Positions 11,511 to 22,531 of a stretch of DNA of 64,000 bases are shown in pieces (within the stretch, counting starts at the first letter, position 1; each line of letters starts with the position of its first letter). A model generated the notes under the pieces. It had not been told where the DNA came from, did not search any database, and saw only the letters and a list, made by a program, of their open reading frames with translations. Location of the stretch: contig JAPJBO010000823.1 of NCBI GenBank assembly GCA_030068145.1, positions 38,825-102,824 on the forward strand, read 5' to 3'. The position numbers and the translations under genes are program-made. Origin of the DNA: Diplonema papillatum (lineage: Eukaryota > Euglenozoa > Diplonemea > Diplonemida > Diplonemidae).

Positions 11511-11880
11511 GCACACCCTCTTTAGCTCAAGCTTCTGAGACTCGACCTCACTGTATACGGTTACAGGTCATACTACCTGTAACTGTGGCCATGCCAAGTA
11601 TTGTACCCCACCTACAATTCCACCTATGAAAGCAGGCACATCTGAAGACTCCGCTGGCCATCTTTGTATGATCCACAACGTGACACATTGGGTTGTCGAC
11701 TTGTACAGTGTGTCACTACAGCAATGATTCACAAGCTACTGTGAAGCTGCTGCACAAGCGTCGACTCGACTGCAAGTTCACAACTGTCCTACTAACTTAA
11801 AAGCGACAGTTGTACCATTTTTGTGAGACTGCCGGAGTACTGGAGTTTCAAGCGAACTTTCACTCACACAAGACCCTTTT

Positions 11881-11907
11881 TTTTTCCCACGCGCAGCGTG
11901 GGAAAAA
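11881..11907. repeat. Perfect 12-bp-arm hairpin
   Basis: TTTTTCCCACGC and GCGTGGGAAAAA face each other around a 3-base loop. It is isolated, and no gene end lies near enough to call it a terminator. Confidence 0.4.
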
Positions 11908-12140
11908 ATTTCTGGCCATGTTGACTTTTTAACCGGGATTTTCCTGAATTTCGGGGATTAGAATAACCCCTGTAGACTACACCAGGGGCTTATATATGAA
12001 TAGCAAACTTGGGCCGTCTCCCAAGTTTACTGTTTACTCGAAAAAAAAACTTGGGCGGGCGGGAAAAAAAAAAAAAAATGATAATCTTCTGAACAGGCAG
12101 TTCTTTTTTTGGGTGTTGACCAGGGTCAGTCAGGGCACCA

Positions 12141-12221
12141 TGCCACCGAAGAAGCGGGCGAGATTCGATGGCACACTCGCTGGCTTTTTAGCTCCAAATG
12201 CAGAACCTGCTGGGCATGCTT
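12141..12221 (+). CDS. Very short ORF, possibly the start of a broken gene
   Basis: It reads MPPKKRARFDGTLAGFLAP, with a basic nuclear-localisation-like start, then stops after 26 residues. An overlapping frame (12198-12458) continues open for 86 codons with no recognisable domain. This could be a decayed gene or chance. Confidence 0.2.
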
Positions 12222-13562
12222 GAGTGCGCCCAGGAAGGAGAAGTGTCAGCAGCTCAAGTCGAAATCGCAACATCAGCCAATATTCGGGTTATCGCACCTA
12301 CGAATGCCACTCTAGCCGACTTCATGAAACAACAACTCGCTCCTCCCAGAGGATTCGCATACCAATCGACGCATGCAGGAACTATGTGCGGGAATTATGC
12401 AACATCGCAGAGAAGTCTAGATTACGTAGACCTCTGTATCCGTGGTGTCTTGTATTGACCGGAGCAGGTGCTGGCGCCAGGAAACTAGTTCGGGGCTAAC
12501 GTTCTCAGTTGGAACACAAACAGACCCTGTCGCCCCAACGCCCTTACCCGATCTTCTTGCCGCAGCGCGTTCTGACTGCCAAGTTGGCACCTGGCCGGCG
12601 AGCATGACGCAGCAGTGTCCAACGTGAGACGAGAAGCGTCGGAAACTTCTGCCAAAAAGCAACATTCCAAATGCCCGAGTTTCACCCACTGCACTCCCAA
12701 CTTTCCCGCCAAATCTCTCAGACCCATGTAAGTCCCTGGACTACATGACAGAAAAATAAAAAATAAATAAAACGAAGACGACACTGCGGGGGTAAACTCG
12801 GTCAGGACCGATTTTTCCTTTTTTGATACCCGAACCAGCTCAGTCTCCGGGCTCAGTCTCCAGGCGAATTCAAGCAACTCCCACCAGTAGAACAAAATCT
12901 ACCAAAGAAATCAACCACCTCCGATGCATCGTTCCCCCGCGGCTACCATAGTGCAACGGTGCAGCGGTATCAAAAGAAAAGTAAATTGTCGAGCACAAAG
13001 ATCCCAGGTCCGGCTACGATGCAACCGACGGGTAGGCCAAATGTGTGGTCTGGCACGAGCTGTCGACGGGGAAAAATAAAAACAAAAGGCTTGAAAAGCG
13101 CCAAAAGAGGAAAAGCCTGTCATTTTGAAACCCACGCAACTCCCGAACCGTGAAGGCCCGGCGTATATCCCGGGGGGTATGCTACCCACCCATGGGGGTT
13201 GGTCTGGTCCGATACTTCTCGGAACGTTTTTGCGGGACGTAGCAATTGGCCGATTCTGCAAGGATCACGCAGACCGACGGTACCGTGCTGACGAGGCTGG
13301 CAAGTGGCGAACGCTATATACAAAGGGATCTGACGAACGCGGTACATGAAGCTTAAAGATAATCAAAAAGCAATCCTTGGCAACAGCATCAGCACCGTGG
13401 CGCAGCGACGGCAATGCACGCTTTACCGCAACATGTGTTCGGCAACTTTCCTCTTTTCCTCCTTGTAATTCCAGCCTGACGGACCAGGGCTTATCCGTGG
13501 ATTCTGAGTTTTTGTTTTTTGAGGGGTCCGGATATATTTACTGGCCAAAGGCATTTCTTTCG

Positions 13563-13640
13563 TACTAACAATCTTGCGGGTTGCCCTTCAGTGTACTGTA
13601 CAGGCTAAAAAGACGTAGGCAGCGTGTTTTGTGGTTGATC
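13563..13640. repeat. Dispersed repeat copy (GACGTAGGCA family)
   Basis: Shares ACTAACAATCTTG, GGGTTGCC and GCTAAAAAGACGTAGGCAG with 19521-19600, and partly with 1045-1110. Confidence 0.55.
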
Positions 13641-14509
13641 GGAATTCCTAACCCGAAAATGACACAGGGTGAATACAAGCGGGAAAACGATCAACCGGCA
13701 CAAACAGCAGCGTTGGTCGAACTCTGGAGTTGCATGCGTACGTTCACAACGATCGGATCTATAAACCTCGCAACCGAAGAAAAGGCCTTTCCTCCGAACA
13801 GGAGTTTTTCGGCTCCGTGTTGCCTGACGAGAACTGCCCAGAAAAGGGAGAAGCAAGAACACGTCTTTGCCAGCTCACACCACCAGCGCAAAGGGGATAT
13901 GCTGAGTGACGGCCTTGACTCGGGAAAACGGGTTTGGGCGAGGTCACCTTCCATCCACTGACACGCGACCCCCTCGCGCACACGTCTTCGCATGTGTACC
14001 AGCCGTCCTTCCGGGCGACCGTTCAAGTGTGGAAGAAGCCCATCAGGGGCCAATTTCTCCAGCCCGAGTTCGTTTTCGAGCTGTTTCGAATACGATCTTT
14101 TCAGACCCTCAACTGATATCTGACTGGTCAGAGCCCATTATTAGGTTTCGGGCGTATACTGGTAAAACATAACACCATGGCATGACACTCTGACACGTGA
14201 TCCCAAAAAACCCATGCGCTCACATGTTATGCCACATTCTTCCGTGCCACTATGCCACAACGTTTCGATCTGATGCAAGCCCTACCATCGGCTTTGCGTT
14301 GTTGAGTGTCCTCGCCGTTCATGCTTTGAGCAACTCTTGCAGGTGGTTCCTCGCAACTAGCCGAAAGAACTTTGTCTCACGACATCGTATGTTGCTAACC
14401 GCAGTGGAAACGAACCGAGAGGAAGCAAACCTTTGAGGTCTGCGTGTTCAAAGTTCCGGTGATTCATAATCGGTGGACTAGGTAGGGGACAGACTGGAGA
14501 AAGATGAAG

Positions 14510-14835
14510 CACTTGCGCAGCAAGTGGTATGGTCCTTTGACAAAGTGAGCCGATGCCTCTCATCGCACCTTTAACACACGGCTGAGTCACGCATGCTCTT
14601 GACAGACGCTAGCGTCCGACATTTCGCACGCGCGTCACAGTCGTTGGGTGGTATTGACAAGGGGTTTCATCGGACACTCGGATGAGCTTCGTTACTTCAC
14701 TGCCGCAGCTGCCCTGGGAGGTCTGCTTGGCTGCCTTCGTGTTGGTGTCGTTGCTTCGCTTTTGGACTCCTTCTTCGGCTCGGCACGGTCCCAACGTCCT
14801 GATCTGCTCTTGGTGCCGCACTTGCGCAGCAAGTG
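14510..14835. mobile_element. MITE-like element, copy A
   Basis: It is bounded on both sides by the same near-palindrome, CACTTGCGCAGCAAGTG (14510-14526 and 14819-14835). The interior (GAGCCGATGCCTCTCATC, TTTCATCGGACACTCGGATG) recurs in inverted orientation at 17399-17664. There is no ORF with a domain. Confidence 0.6.
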
Positions 14836-16046
14836 GGTCGTGCACATCAGCGAAACTCAGGGCGAAACCGAAACGAGCAGAATAGCGGCGATTTATAAAG
14901 AGTGCCGCCCCAAGAGGTGTAAGTTGTCAGGTCAGGCACAGGCCGTCCAACCGGTCGAGGCGTTAGCTGAGCACCACCTGGGCCAGCATCAAAAGCGAAG
15001 CCGAGATGCGTACAAGGAAAGAGGCGAAGCTGGGCAGGCGATGTAGTTTATCGCCACGGGTTAGTCGCCTTCGGGAGCAGACTTCGGCGGACATTGTCCG
15101 GAGAGGGGCGTCGGCCAGTAGCCTATAGGACAAAGCTGTGGCCGGGGCTGAGGCTCGGTCTCTGGCAGATCGGTGCTGAGCCCGCACTTCACATCCCCAT
15201 TCATACCTGAAAGCAAGGGATGCACCCGAAAGGGTCGGTTGGGCGTGCTGTTTCTTTTACATGACGCCAGCTTGGAAGGAAAGGCTCGACGAAGCTGCTA
15301 GACAAAGAACCGAAAGGTAACCCACGTGCTGCTGTAACTACCGAACCACGTGTTGAACGGACGTGAGGTCATGCCGGTCTACTCCATATACGACAAGTGA
15401 AAAAATAATACACGGTGATATAAGCGAAGAAGAACAAATCAGATTGTGTTTGTATTGGATTTGCCCCTCTACCCATACGTTTACTCCCTTCCATTCGGAG
15501 TCAAAGCAGCTACGTCGAATATTTCCATGGTGTTTAAGTACGGTAACAATAATGTCTGACCCCTGCCTTGATAGTGCATTAGTAGGCTTTGGCGAGCATT
15601 TCCCGTCGATTGAGCAACGGAAGAAACAAGGAGACAAAAGAAAGACACTTCACTCTCAAGCAGGTACATTTCTTTCGGGCATTGGATGCTGACCTGGCGC
15701 TGACAAAAGCCTATCCTTCATTGCACAGCACCTACGCTCTGCAGGGATCCTACAGCATCGAATCTTTTACTCAGCGACCCATATATATATATAAGTCATT
15801 GGTCGGTGAGAACTTTTTTTCCACATTCTTCTCTCCTCCTTACCGTTTTGTTTGTCGCCTTACTTACTTCGTCTCCGGCGTTTCCGTCGTTTGTTCCGTA
15901 TCCGTCCGTCTTGCACCGGGCCCTTCTGAAAACGGGCTTTCCTTTTCGATTCTTTTCTTCTGGTCGGGTCTTGCTGATAAAACATCAACCACTGCTGTGA
16001 AGAGTGGGGTTTTTTGGGTGTGTTCCGCACGTTCCTCAGGTCGCCC
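14836..16046. other. No supportable gene; contains a dispersed repeat copy
   Basis: Frames are short and lack domains. About 15260-15535 belongs to the CACGTGTTGAACGG repeat family. Confidence 0.4.
15260..15535. repeat. Dispersed repeat family, copy 1
   Basis: Shares CCACGTGTTGAACGGACGTG, AGGTCATGC, GAACAAATCAGATTGTGTTT and CCCTTCCATTCGGAGTC with 23520-23745 and 37795-38030. Copies 1 and 2 also share the preceding block with CGCCAGCTTG and GACAAAGAAC. It is non-coding and its class is unknown. Confidence 0.7.
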
Positions 16047-16530
16047 AGTGACCACTGGTAGACCACTCGTTTTACAGTGGTCGCCCGCTGGCCAGGAAGT
16101 GGTCACTGGTAGACCACTCGTTTTACAATGGTCGCCCTTTGGTCAAGAAGTGGCCACTGGTAGACCACTCGTTTTACAGTGGTCGCCCGCTGGCCAGGAA
16201 GTGGTCACTGGTAGACCACTCGTTTTACAGTGGTCGCCCGCTGGCCAGGAAGTGGTCACTGGTAGACCACTCGTTTCACAATGGTCGCCCTTTGGTCAGG
16301 AAGTTGCCACTGGTCGACTACTCGCTTTACAGCGGTTCACTCGTTTTACAATGGTCGCCCTTTGGTCAGGAAGTGGCCACTGGTAGACCCCTCGCTTTAC
16401 TGTGGTCGCCCATTGGCGAGGAAGTTCGGTAGACCGGTCGACCACTCGTTGTACAGTGGTCGCCCATTGACCAGGAAGGAGCTAGTTGGTGAACCACTCG
16501 TTTTGCAGTGGTCGCGAAGTGGCCACCAGC
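16047..16530 (+). repeat. 51-bp minisatellite, about nine units
   Basis: Each unit holds TGGTAGACCACTCG, TTTTACAGTGGTCGCCC and CTGGCCAGGAAGTGG, and is 51 bases (17 codons) long, so a frame stays open through several units (15589-16386). Later units decay. The motif set recurs singly at about 9400-9480, 18970-19140 and 31500-31575, making it a dispersed family with one local expansion. I do not call the open frame a gene. Confidence 0.75.
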
Positions 16531-16555
16531 CAGGGCCAAATAATTGTGCCGCGCG

Positions 16556-16640
16556 CCAAGACAAGAAAATGCCGTTCACGCTTGCTTTTACTTGCGACAG
16601 CATGGGAGGCGGTTGGGGCACCCTGGAGGTGCACCTCTCG
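16556..16640 (+). repeat. Partial duplicate of an armadillo exon segment
   Basis: TTCACGCTTGCTTTTACTTGCGAC here resembles TTCACGCTTGCTTTTTGCTGCGAC at 17048-17071, and both are followed by GGGAGGCGG-type sequence. It lies just upstream of the gene, on the same strand. Confidence 0.45.
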
Positions 16641-16800
16641 CTGGACCATTTCGACATCAATAGATGGCCCCCCCCTCTGCCCGTAAGGGTTAAGCTACCA
16701 GAATCCTGCCGCGTTTCGAACCCCGCAAGAACTGTTTCTTTTCAGGAACAGACCCAACACCCCCCGGGGGGGCGGTAAGAGCAAGCGGAGGGGCGCAAAC

Positions 16801-19504
16801 ATGGACTCGAACATGGTGATGCTGCTGGCAGATCTGTCGGGAGAGGCGCTGATGGAGCTCCGCGGCCTGGTGCGTACAGACCCCGGCAAGAGGGAGCTGT
16901 TCCGCAACAGCGGCGGTGTCGAGTTGCTCCTGGCACGTCTTGGCAAGAGGGACGGAGACAGCCAGGCCTACAACCAAGGACACAACCAAGGACACACCCA
17001 AGGACAGGGCCAAGGCGTTGCGCCGCACGCCAAGGCGGAAATCCTGTTCACGCTTGCTTTTTGCTGCGACGAACCGGCCCGCAGCTACGTGAGGGAGGCG
17101 GGCGGCATCGATCTGGCGGTGCAGGTGCTCAAGACCTGCGTCCACAGCGCAGACTCGTTCGAGTGCTGCACCTACGCCATCGGCCTGCTCGCAAACCACA
17201 ACTACAAGAACAAGATGGTCTTCCACAAGCGAGGTCTGCGTTTTTCTGCGTGGGATTTGTGTTTTTGTGTTGCCTCTGGGGGGGCTCTCGTGAGGGAATG
17301 CCGGGGACTGCCATTTCCGCGTTTACAACCACTAGTATAGAAATTTGTTGCATTAGTGTGATTGTCAGGCCTTCGACTACCCTGAGCAACGCACTATACC
17401 ACTAGTAGTGCAAGCAAAGCGCAAGACGAGCACCAAGGGCTGGGCCGTGCGAAGTCAAGGGGACCTGCGGCAGTGAAGTAACGAAGCTCATCCGAGTGTC
17501 CGATGAAACCCCTTTGCCAATACCACCCAACGATGGCGGCGCGCGTGCGAAATGTCGGACGCTATCGTCTGTCAAGATGCGTGACTCAGCCGTGTTTTAT
17601 TAGAGGTGAGATGAGAGGCATCGGCTCACTCTGTCAAAGGACCGTACCACTAGTGGTACAAGCAGGAGCGCCAACACGATCGAAGAGGAATCGAGGCCCC
17701 AGCCGTGGGGACAACCCGCGAGGGAAAAAGGAAGTGCGTCGAATCATCTGGCGATTCCTCGGGCTCGTCAGACTGCACGGATGACGTGAAGTGCATACCG
17801 GAGACAAACGGTGCGCGGGGCAAGAAGCGACCGCATGGCCAACAGTAATCGGTAGCGGCTTGGACAGTCTATCACCACAGCTTTAGTAAGGGATTGCATT
17901 AGTACTATGTCCCTCGGGACCCTGAACTGTGCACGTGTTGCCATTAGCCGTGCTTGCGCAACGGCTCCCACCGCGAGGAGGTCGGCAACTCGATTTAGAT
18001 CCCCACAGCTTGTTGCTGCATATCAAGTTCAAACTCCTATTGGCACAGCAAACGAAACGCGAACCTCAAGCAGGCACGAAATAACTGGGTGCACCAAAAC
18101 CAGTTGGGTTGACCCAGTTGTGAGGGGCAGGGGTGGAGCTTGGCTATTATTAAGTTGGTTCCGCTGACCCGATTGTGTTACGGCCCAGCAAAGCGTCAGG
18201 CACTAATACACTATGCCCGATGCATGCTTTTTGGAAAATGTGCATTTTCGGTGGCGTTACAACTTCAGGAAGAGGGTTGCAGGGGTATTCGTGTTAATCA
18301 GGACGTGTCCGTGGCTCAAAGGACCGGAACACAGCGCATATCAGTGTCCCAAGCTGAGTACGTCTCGTGGTATGGATCGTCAGTACCATCCACACGAGGA
18401 CTGGTACTGAAGATCGTGTCGGCAGGACACCGGTTTCCATTTCAGCCTCGACCCCAAAATCCAAGCTTCAGCCCTGCCTGAACGAGAGTCTCTCACAAGC
18501 CAAGTGTCTCCGTACTGCCAGGCGTCTACTAGAAACAATAAATTGAGAACTCGAAAGAGAACGCTGGCAGCGTGTTTTAGATGGAGATTATCGTAACGAT
18601 CATGCTCACTCGCTAACAGGCTAACTTCCCCGTGGCACGTACAAACAAACAACGCGCATATTCTTTTTAACCTTGCAGGCATCGTCGAAATCCTCGCTGG
18701 CATTCTGTCCCAACAAGTCTGCTCGAGCTCATCCTCCCGCACATTGTTGAACGTCACCAATGTGCTGAAGACACTTGCTGAAGAGTGCCAAGCTATCAAA
18801 GAGAGTGCTGTAGAACGAGGCATCTTGGACAGGCTCTGTGCCATCACAAAACAGGACCCGCTGGTACGTTCTTTTTCCCTCAACCTAGTAGGCTACTTTC
18901 CGGATGCATGTTGTGCAAGCGCGTTTCTATGCAACGATTTTGTGTCATATAGTATCATCACCTCCGTGCCGCTGGCCCGCCAAACGGTCGTGTTACAGTG
19001 GCTACCTAAGGGCCAAGCAGTGGTTGACCACTGGTCAACGAGTCGTTTCCAGTGGTCATCCACGAGCCAGGCAATAGTCGACCGCTGATCCATTGCCTGG
19101 CCCATGGGTGGGTGACCACTGGTCGACCGCTGGTCAGCAAAAGTATGTGAAGGCCTCCAGGCAAAAGCTCGTTTTCACACTTGTTCTCGTTCTTCGTTTC
19201 ACGTGTTCGAACCAGCAAAGCGAGAGAGATGCTTGTCCCAAAGCTAAGATATTCACCAACATATGGAACCGACGGGTGAAGCGAAGGGACAGTCGTTTTG
19301 CCTTCGACCCGACTGCTCGGAACTTTTGATTTGCTGAGAGACCTCAAACCTATGCAGGTGGCCACGTACACGGCGGGTGCCATTGGCACCATCGTCTACA
19401 ACTTCCCGGCTGCACAAACTCGCTTCTTGGATGCTGGAGGATGCGAGCTGCTACCGGACCTTATCGTCGCTACACGAGGAACAGCGGCCGAGGCGCCTGA
19501 TAAG
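16801..19504 (+). CDS. Armadillo-like repeat protein, first three exons
   Basis: Three exons join in frame: 16801-17233, 18679-18863 and 19358-19504. All introns are GT-AG, with phases 1 then 0. The spliced product (255 residues, incomplete at the 3' end) is helical. It has armadillo-type phrases such as NSGGVELLLARLG, AEILFTLAFCCDE, GIVEILAGILSQ, TLLNVTNVLKTLAEE, ERGILDRLCAI and ATYTAGAIGTIVYN. These repeats usually form a solenoid for protein binding; the partner is unknown. A run of NQGH/TQGQ repeats interrupts the first repeat region. Intron 1 carries a MITE (17399-17664), and intron 2 a relative of the 51-bp family. More exons must follow, because exon 3 ends at a strong GTACGT donor; candidates are at 20175-20360, 20686-20769 and 22532-23315. 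The start is the first ATG of the open exon. Confidence 0.65.
17399..17664. mobile_element. MITE-like element, copy B, inside armadillo intron 1
   Basis: Inverted relative of copy A at 14510-14835, sharing CATCCGAGTGTCCGATGAAA and GAGGCATCGGCTCACT. Its ends are ACCACTAGTAGTG and ACCACTAGTGGTA, palindromes different from those of copy A. Confidence 0.6.
17855..18030. repeat. Dispersed repeat, related to 38213-38275
   Basis: Shares GTAGCGGCTTG, CAGTCTATC, TTGTTGCTGCAT and CAAGTTCAAACT with 38213-38275. The copy here has an extra ~100-base internal segment. Confidence 0.5.
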
Positions 19505-19520
19505 GTACGTTTCTCAACTT

Positions 19521-19600
19521 GATACTAACAATTTGTGGGTCGCCGTTGAATGTATGTTGAGTAGGCTAAACAAGACGTAGGCAGCGGGTTTTGGTACGTT
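19521..19600. repeat. Dispersed repeat copy (GACGTAGGCA family)
   Basis: Begins 16 bases after the exon 3 donor of the armadillo gene. Related to 13563-13640 and 1045-1110. Confidence 0.5.
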
Positions 19601-20174
19601 CACACTTCGGCTTCTCTATCCGAGATCGAGCAGGCGGTGCAATGAGGCTTTGCCCCAAGACTTTGCCAACTTTATTGCGGCCGTGTCACGAGGGTCGCAG
19701 TGTCCAGTAACTGTTTGTGACGTTTGGCTTCCAACCAGTACAGCCATCCTCAGTCGAATCGCTCGAACGAAAGAACTCGCCCAAGAAGCGTCCCGAAATC
19801 ACCAAGTACACGGTGAGGCCCAGCCTCCGAAGCTTGGTTGACCTGAAAATGAAACGGCACGCACAAAAGTTGCTTTTATTTGCGTCAGCAGGTGCGTCCG
19901 CGTTTATTGCTGCTGGCGGACAGGAAGTTTCGGAACCAAGCTAGAGTGCACCAGCTACCGGATTGTTAGATGTGTCTTTTGCCCATCTGCACGTCACCAC
20001 CGCAACGGACCTCGCAGGGTGTCGTCCTACACCCAAAAGATGACCAATGCTTGCCGCGATGCCTAGTTTCGTTCGAACGCGCCCCAGGTTCTGCATTGCG
20101 GAGTTAGAATGACCCGTTTCCCCAGTCTCTCTCCGTCACCACCTGGTGGAAAGTGACAATCTTGGCTCGTTCAG

Positions 20175-20360
20175 ATGAAGCGTCGAGTCAAACTCGGGGT
20201 AGTTATTACTGGCGCAGAAGTAGGAGCCAAATACCAACAGGGACAGCAGCAAGCATCGAATGATGTGATCCGCTGCCTGTACGCTACTCTGAAAGACCTG
20301 CCATTGGCGCCCGTGCACCTGCTGAAGTCACCGTCGTACCAACACATAAAAGCTGATCTT
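20175..20360 (+). CDS. Possible further exon of the armadillo-like gene
   Basis: The frame is open and compatible in phase with the preceding exon (CAG followed by ATGAAGCGT). It reads SNDVIRCLYATLKDLPL, which is helical and armadillo-like. The donor site is not clear, so both boundaries are uncertain. Confidence 0.3.
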
Positions 20361-20452
20361 CACAGGCATGTCTTTGTATTGTAATTCTCCCCAATTTTTG
20401 GACCCAATCTTTAGCCACACATGGTGGACGTACGAAGCCTTAGACATTGATA

Positions 20453-20553
20453 TACCGTATTTCTAAAAAATGTTGGCCCCCCTAAAAAGTTGGCCGGAAA
20501 TAAACCTGGCGGTTTTGGGGGGGCGCCAGGTTTATTTCCGGTCAACATTTTTT
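20453..20553. repeat. Palindrome A bracketing the 97-bp array
   Basis: Inverted arms GGCCGGAAATAAACCTGGCG and CGCCAGGTTTATTTCCGG. The outer left flank CCGTATTTCTAAAAAATG matches in inverted form the outer right flank of palindrome B (22168-22256). Confidence 0.65.
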
Positions 20554-20685
20554 CCAACCACCTTTTTTTTGGCAACAGCAAGTTGTACTTAGCAGATTTC
20601 ATACTCCACCTAGTCTCTTCGCCAGAAGCTGTTCTCCCGCCTACACGCATAGCGCAAGGGTTTGCTGGGATCGCCGACGGCTTAG

Positions 20686-20769
20686 ATACACCGGGCCGTC
20701 ATGATCGCCATCACCGACGGCTTCTTAGCCTCCAAAAAGCACGTGCAAGTGGAGCTCTGGTCTTGGAGA
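20686..20769 (+). CDS. Possible 28-codon exon of the armadillo-like gene
   Basis: It is bounded by a CTTAG acceptor and a strong AGA/GTAAGA donor. It reads AVMIAITDGFLASKKHVQVE then LWSWR, resembling the end of an armadillo repeat. Its phase (0) fits the exon that ends at 19504, but not directly the exon starting at 22532. Confidence 0.3.
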
Positions 20770-20977
20770 GTAAGAGCGAAATCCGGTTGAGGAGCCACGT
20801 CGTTGCCGAACTTACCCGTGATGATGTTCATGGTCGACCCGAGTTTTGTCGGCTCTGCAGCCTCTTGCCACGGCGGACGGACCCGCCAGCGACCGCGCCC
20901 GACCTCGCTCCCGCGAGCGATTTCGTTGATCTATCAAAGCCTAATACTCTCCAGGGAAAAGACTTTCGGAAAGGGGG

Positions 20978-21752
20978 ACTATGGACCTACGGAAGTGGCT
21001 GGTGGTACCACATGGGTTGCTGCCACCTCCGTCAAAGAAGTTCTGGACTCTGCTTCTGGGAGGAGCAAGGGGGACTATGGACCTACGGAAGTGGCTGGTG
21101 GTACCACATGGGTTGCTGCCACCTCCGTCAAAGAAGTTCTGGACTCTGCTTCTGGGAGGAGCAAGGGGGACTATGGACCTACAACAAATGGCTGGTGGTA
21201 CCACATGGGTTGCTGCCACCTTCCGTCAAAGAAGTTCTGGACTCTGCTTCTGGGAGGAGCAAGGGGGACTATGGACCTACAACAAATGGCTGGTGGTACC
21301 ACATGGGTTGCTGCCACCTCCCGTCAAAGAAGTTCTGGACTCTGCTTCTGGGAGGAGCAAGGGGGACTATGGACCTACAACAAATGGCTGGTGGTACCAC
21401 ATGGGTTGCTGCCACCTCCGTCAAAGAAGTTCTGGACTCTGCTTCTGGGAGGAGCAAGGGGGACTATGGACCTACAACAAATGGCTGGTGGTACCACATG
21501 GGTTGCTGCCACCTCCGTCAAAGAAGTTCTGGACTCTGCTTCTGGGAGGAGCAAGGGGGACTATGGACCTACAACAAATGGCTGGTGGTACCACATGGGT
21601 TGCTGCCACCTCCGTCAAAGAAGTTCTGGACTCTGCTTCTGGGAGGAGCAAGGGGGACTATGGACCTACAACAAATGGCTGGTGGTACCACATGGGTTGC
21701 TGCCACCTCCCGTCAAAGAAGTTCTGGACTTCGCTCCTGGGAGGAGCACCCC
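20978..21752. repeat. Minisatellite, eight units of 96-98 bp
   Basis: ACTATGGACCTAC starts at 20978, 21074, 21170, 21268, 21366, 21463, 21560 and 21657. Each unit contains GGTGGTACCACATGGGTTGC and AAGAAGTTCTGGACTCTGC. Units 1-2 carry CGGAAGTGG where the later ones carry AACAAATGG. All three plus-strand frames stay open across it because the unit lacks plus-strand stops. As the unit length is not a multiple of three, no frame repeats the same peptide, so a coding role is unlikely. Confidence 0.85.
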
Positions 21753-22167
21753 GGATCCAGCAGCGGCTTGCAGCAAATCCACCATATCAAAGAGGAACTT
21801 CTTCCTTTGTCCTACTCTCGCGATCCCACCAACATGTTGCACAAGCGTACGCCATGCCCCAACTGTGTTGTTGTGCGCCAAGACAGCAGCGAACAGCGAA
21901 GAATGCATAGACTGGGATATGTCCGACGTTCATCAAAAACCGACACCGCAAGCCTCATGTTAACCACCAGCTGGGTAGAGTAGGGACGGCGAGCGATTCT
22001 AGCATCATGAAGAAAGCCGGATATTGGCTTCGGGGAGGCTGGTTATCTGCCGCGTGCGTTGCGTTCCGGAGGAGGACGGTGTGCGCGAAGGTTACAGCCA
22101 TCCTGGAAGTGCGGGGTGGGGCGGGTGAGGGGGGGAAATCTGCTAAGTACCCCAAAAAACCTGCACA

Positions 22168-22256
22168 AATGTTGGCCGGAAATAAACCTGGCGGTTTGGC
22201 CCGGTTTGGGGGGGGCGCCAGGTTTATTTCCGGCCAACATTTTTAGAAATACCGTA
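22168..22256. repeat. Palindrome B bracketing the 97-bp array
   Basis: Arms ATGTTGGCCGGAAATAAACC and GGTTTATTTCCGGCCAACAT. Same family as 20453-20553. Confidence 0.65.
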
Positions 22257-22531
22257 GCTAAAAGCAAAACCCAAAGTACGAAGAGACCTTCCTACAGCCT
22301 GCTGTAACTGCACAAAGCAGAAACCACCCCCCCGCCTCACTAGTCAAATGGGGACTCCAAAAAACACCGACCGCTTATCACACAAGAAACAGTCTAAAAA
22401 GCATTTGCGGATTATTACGAAAAGCCTCTAGACCAAAAACCTGTTTTAGCTTTTTTTCTCCCCTCTCTAGCCCGCGTCGAAATAGCCACAAGGCAGCCTC
22501 TCATGATTTTATAGCATAATCCCTCGTGCAG

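Larger units (their letters stand above)
9367..14509. other. Long stretch without a supportable gene
   Basis: Only short frames with no recognisable domain. Contents noted separately: a repeat copy at 10130-10245, hairpins at 11428-11510 and 11881-11907, a very short ORF at 12141-12221, and a dispersed repeat copy at 13563-13640. A degenerate relative of the 51-bp GACCACTCG minisatellite lies at about 9400-9480. About 120 bases near 13830-13950 resemble 24600-24705. Confidence 0.4.

Noticed and set aside
20490-21983. A 497-codon frame read as a repeat protein
   Set aside because: The 96-98 bp unit is not a multiple of three, so the frame shifts between units. All three frames are equally open.
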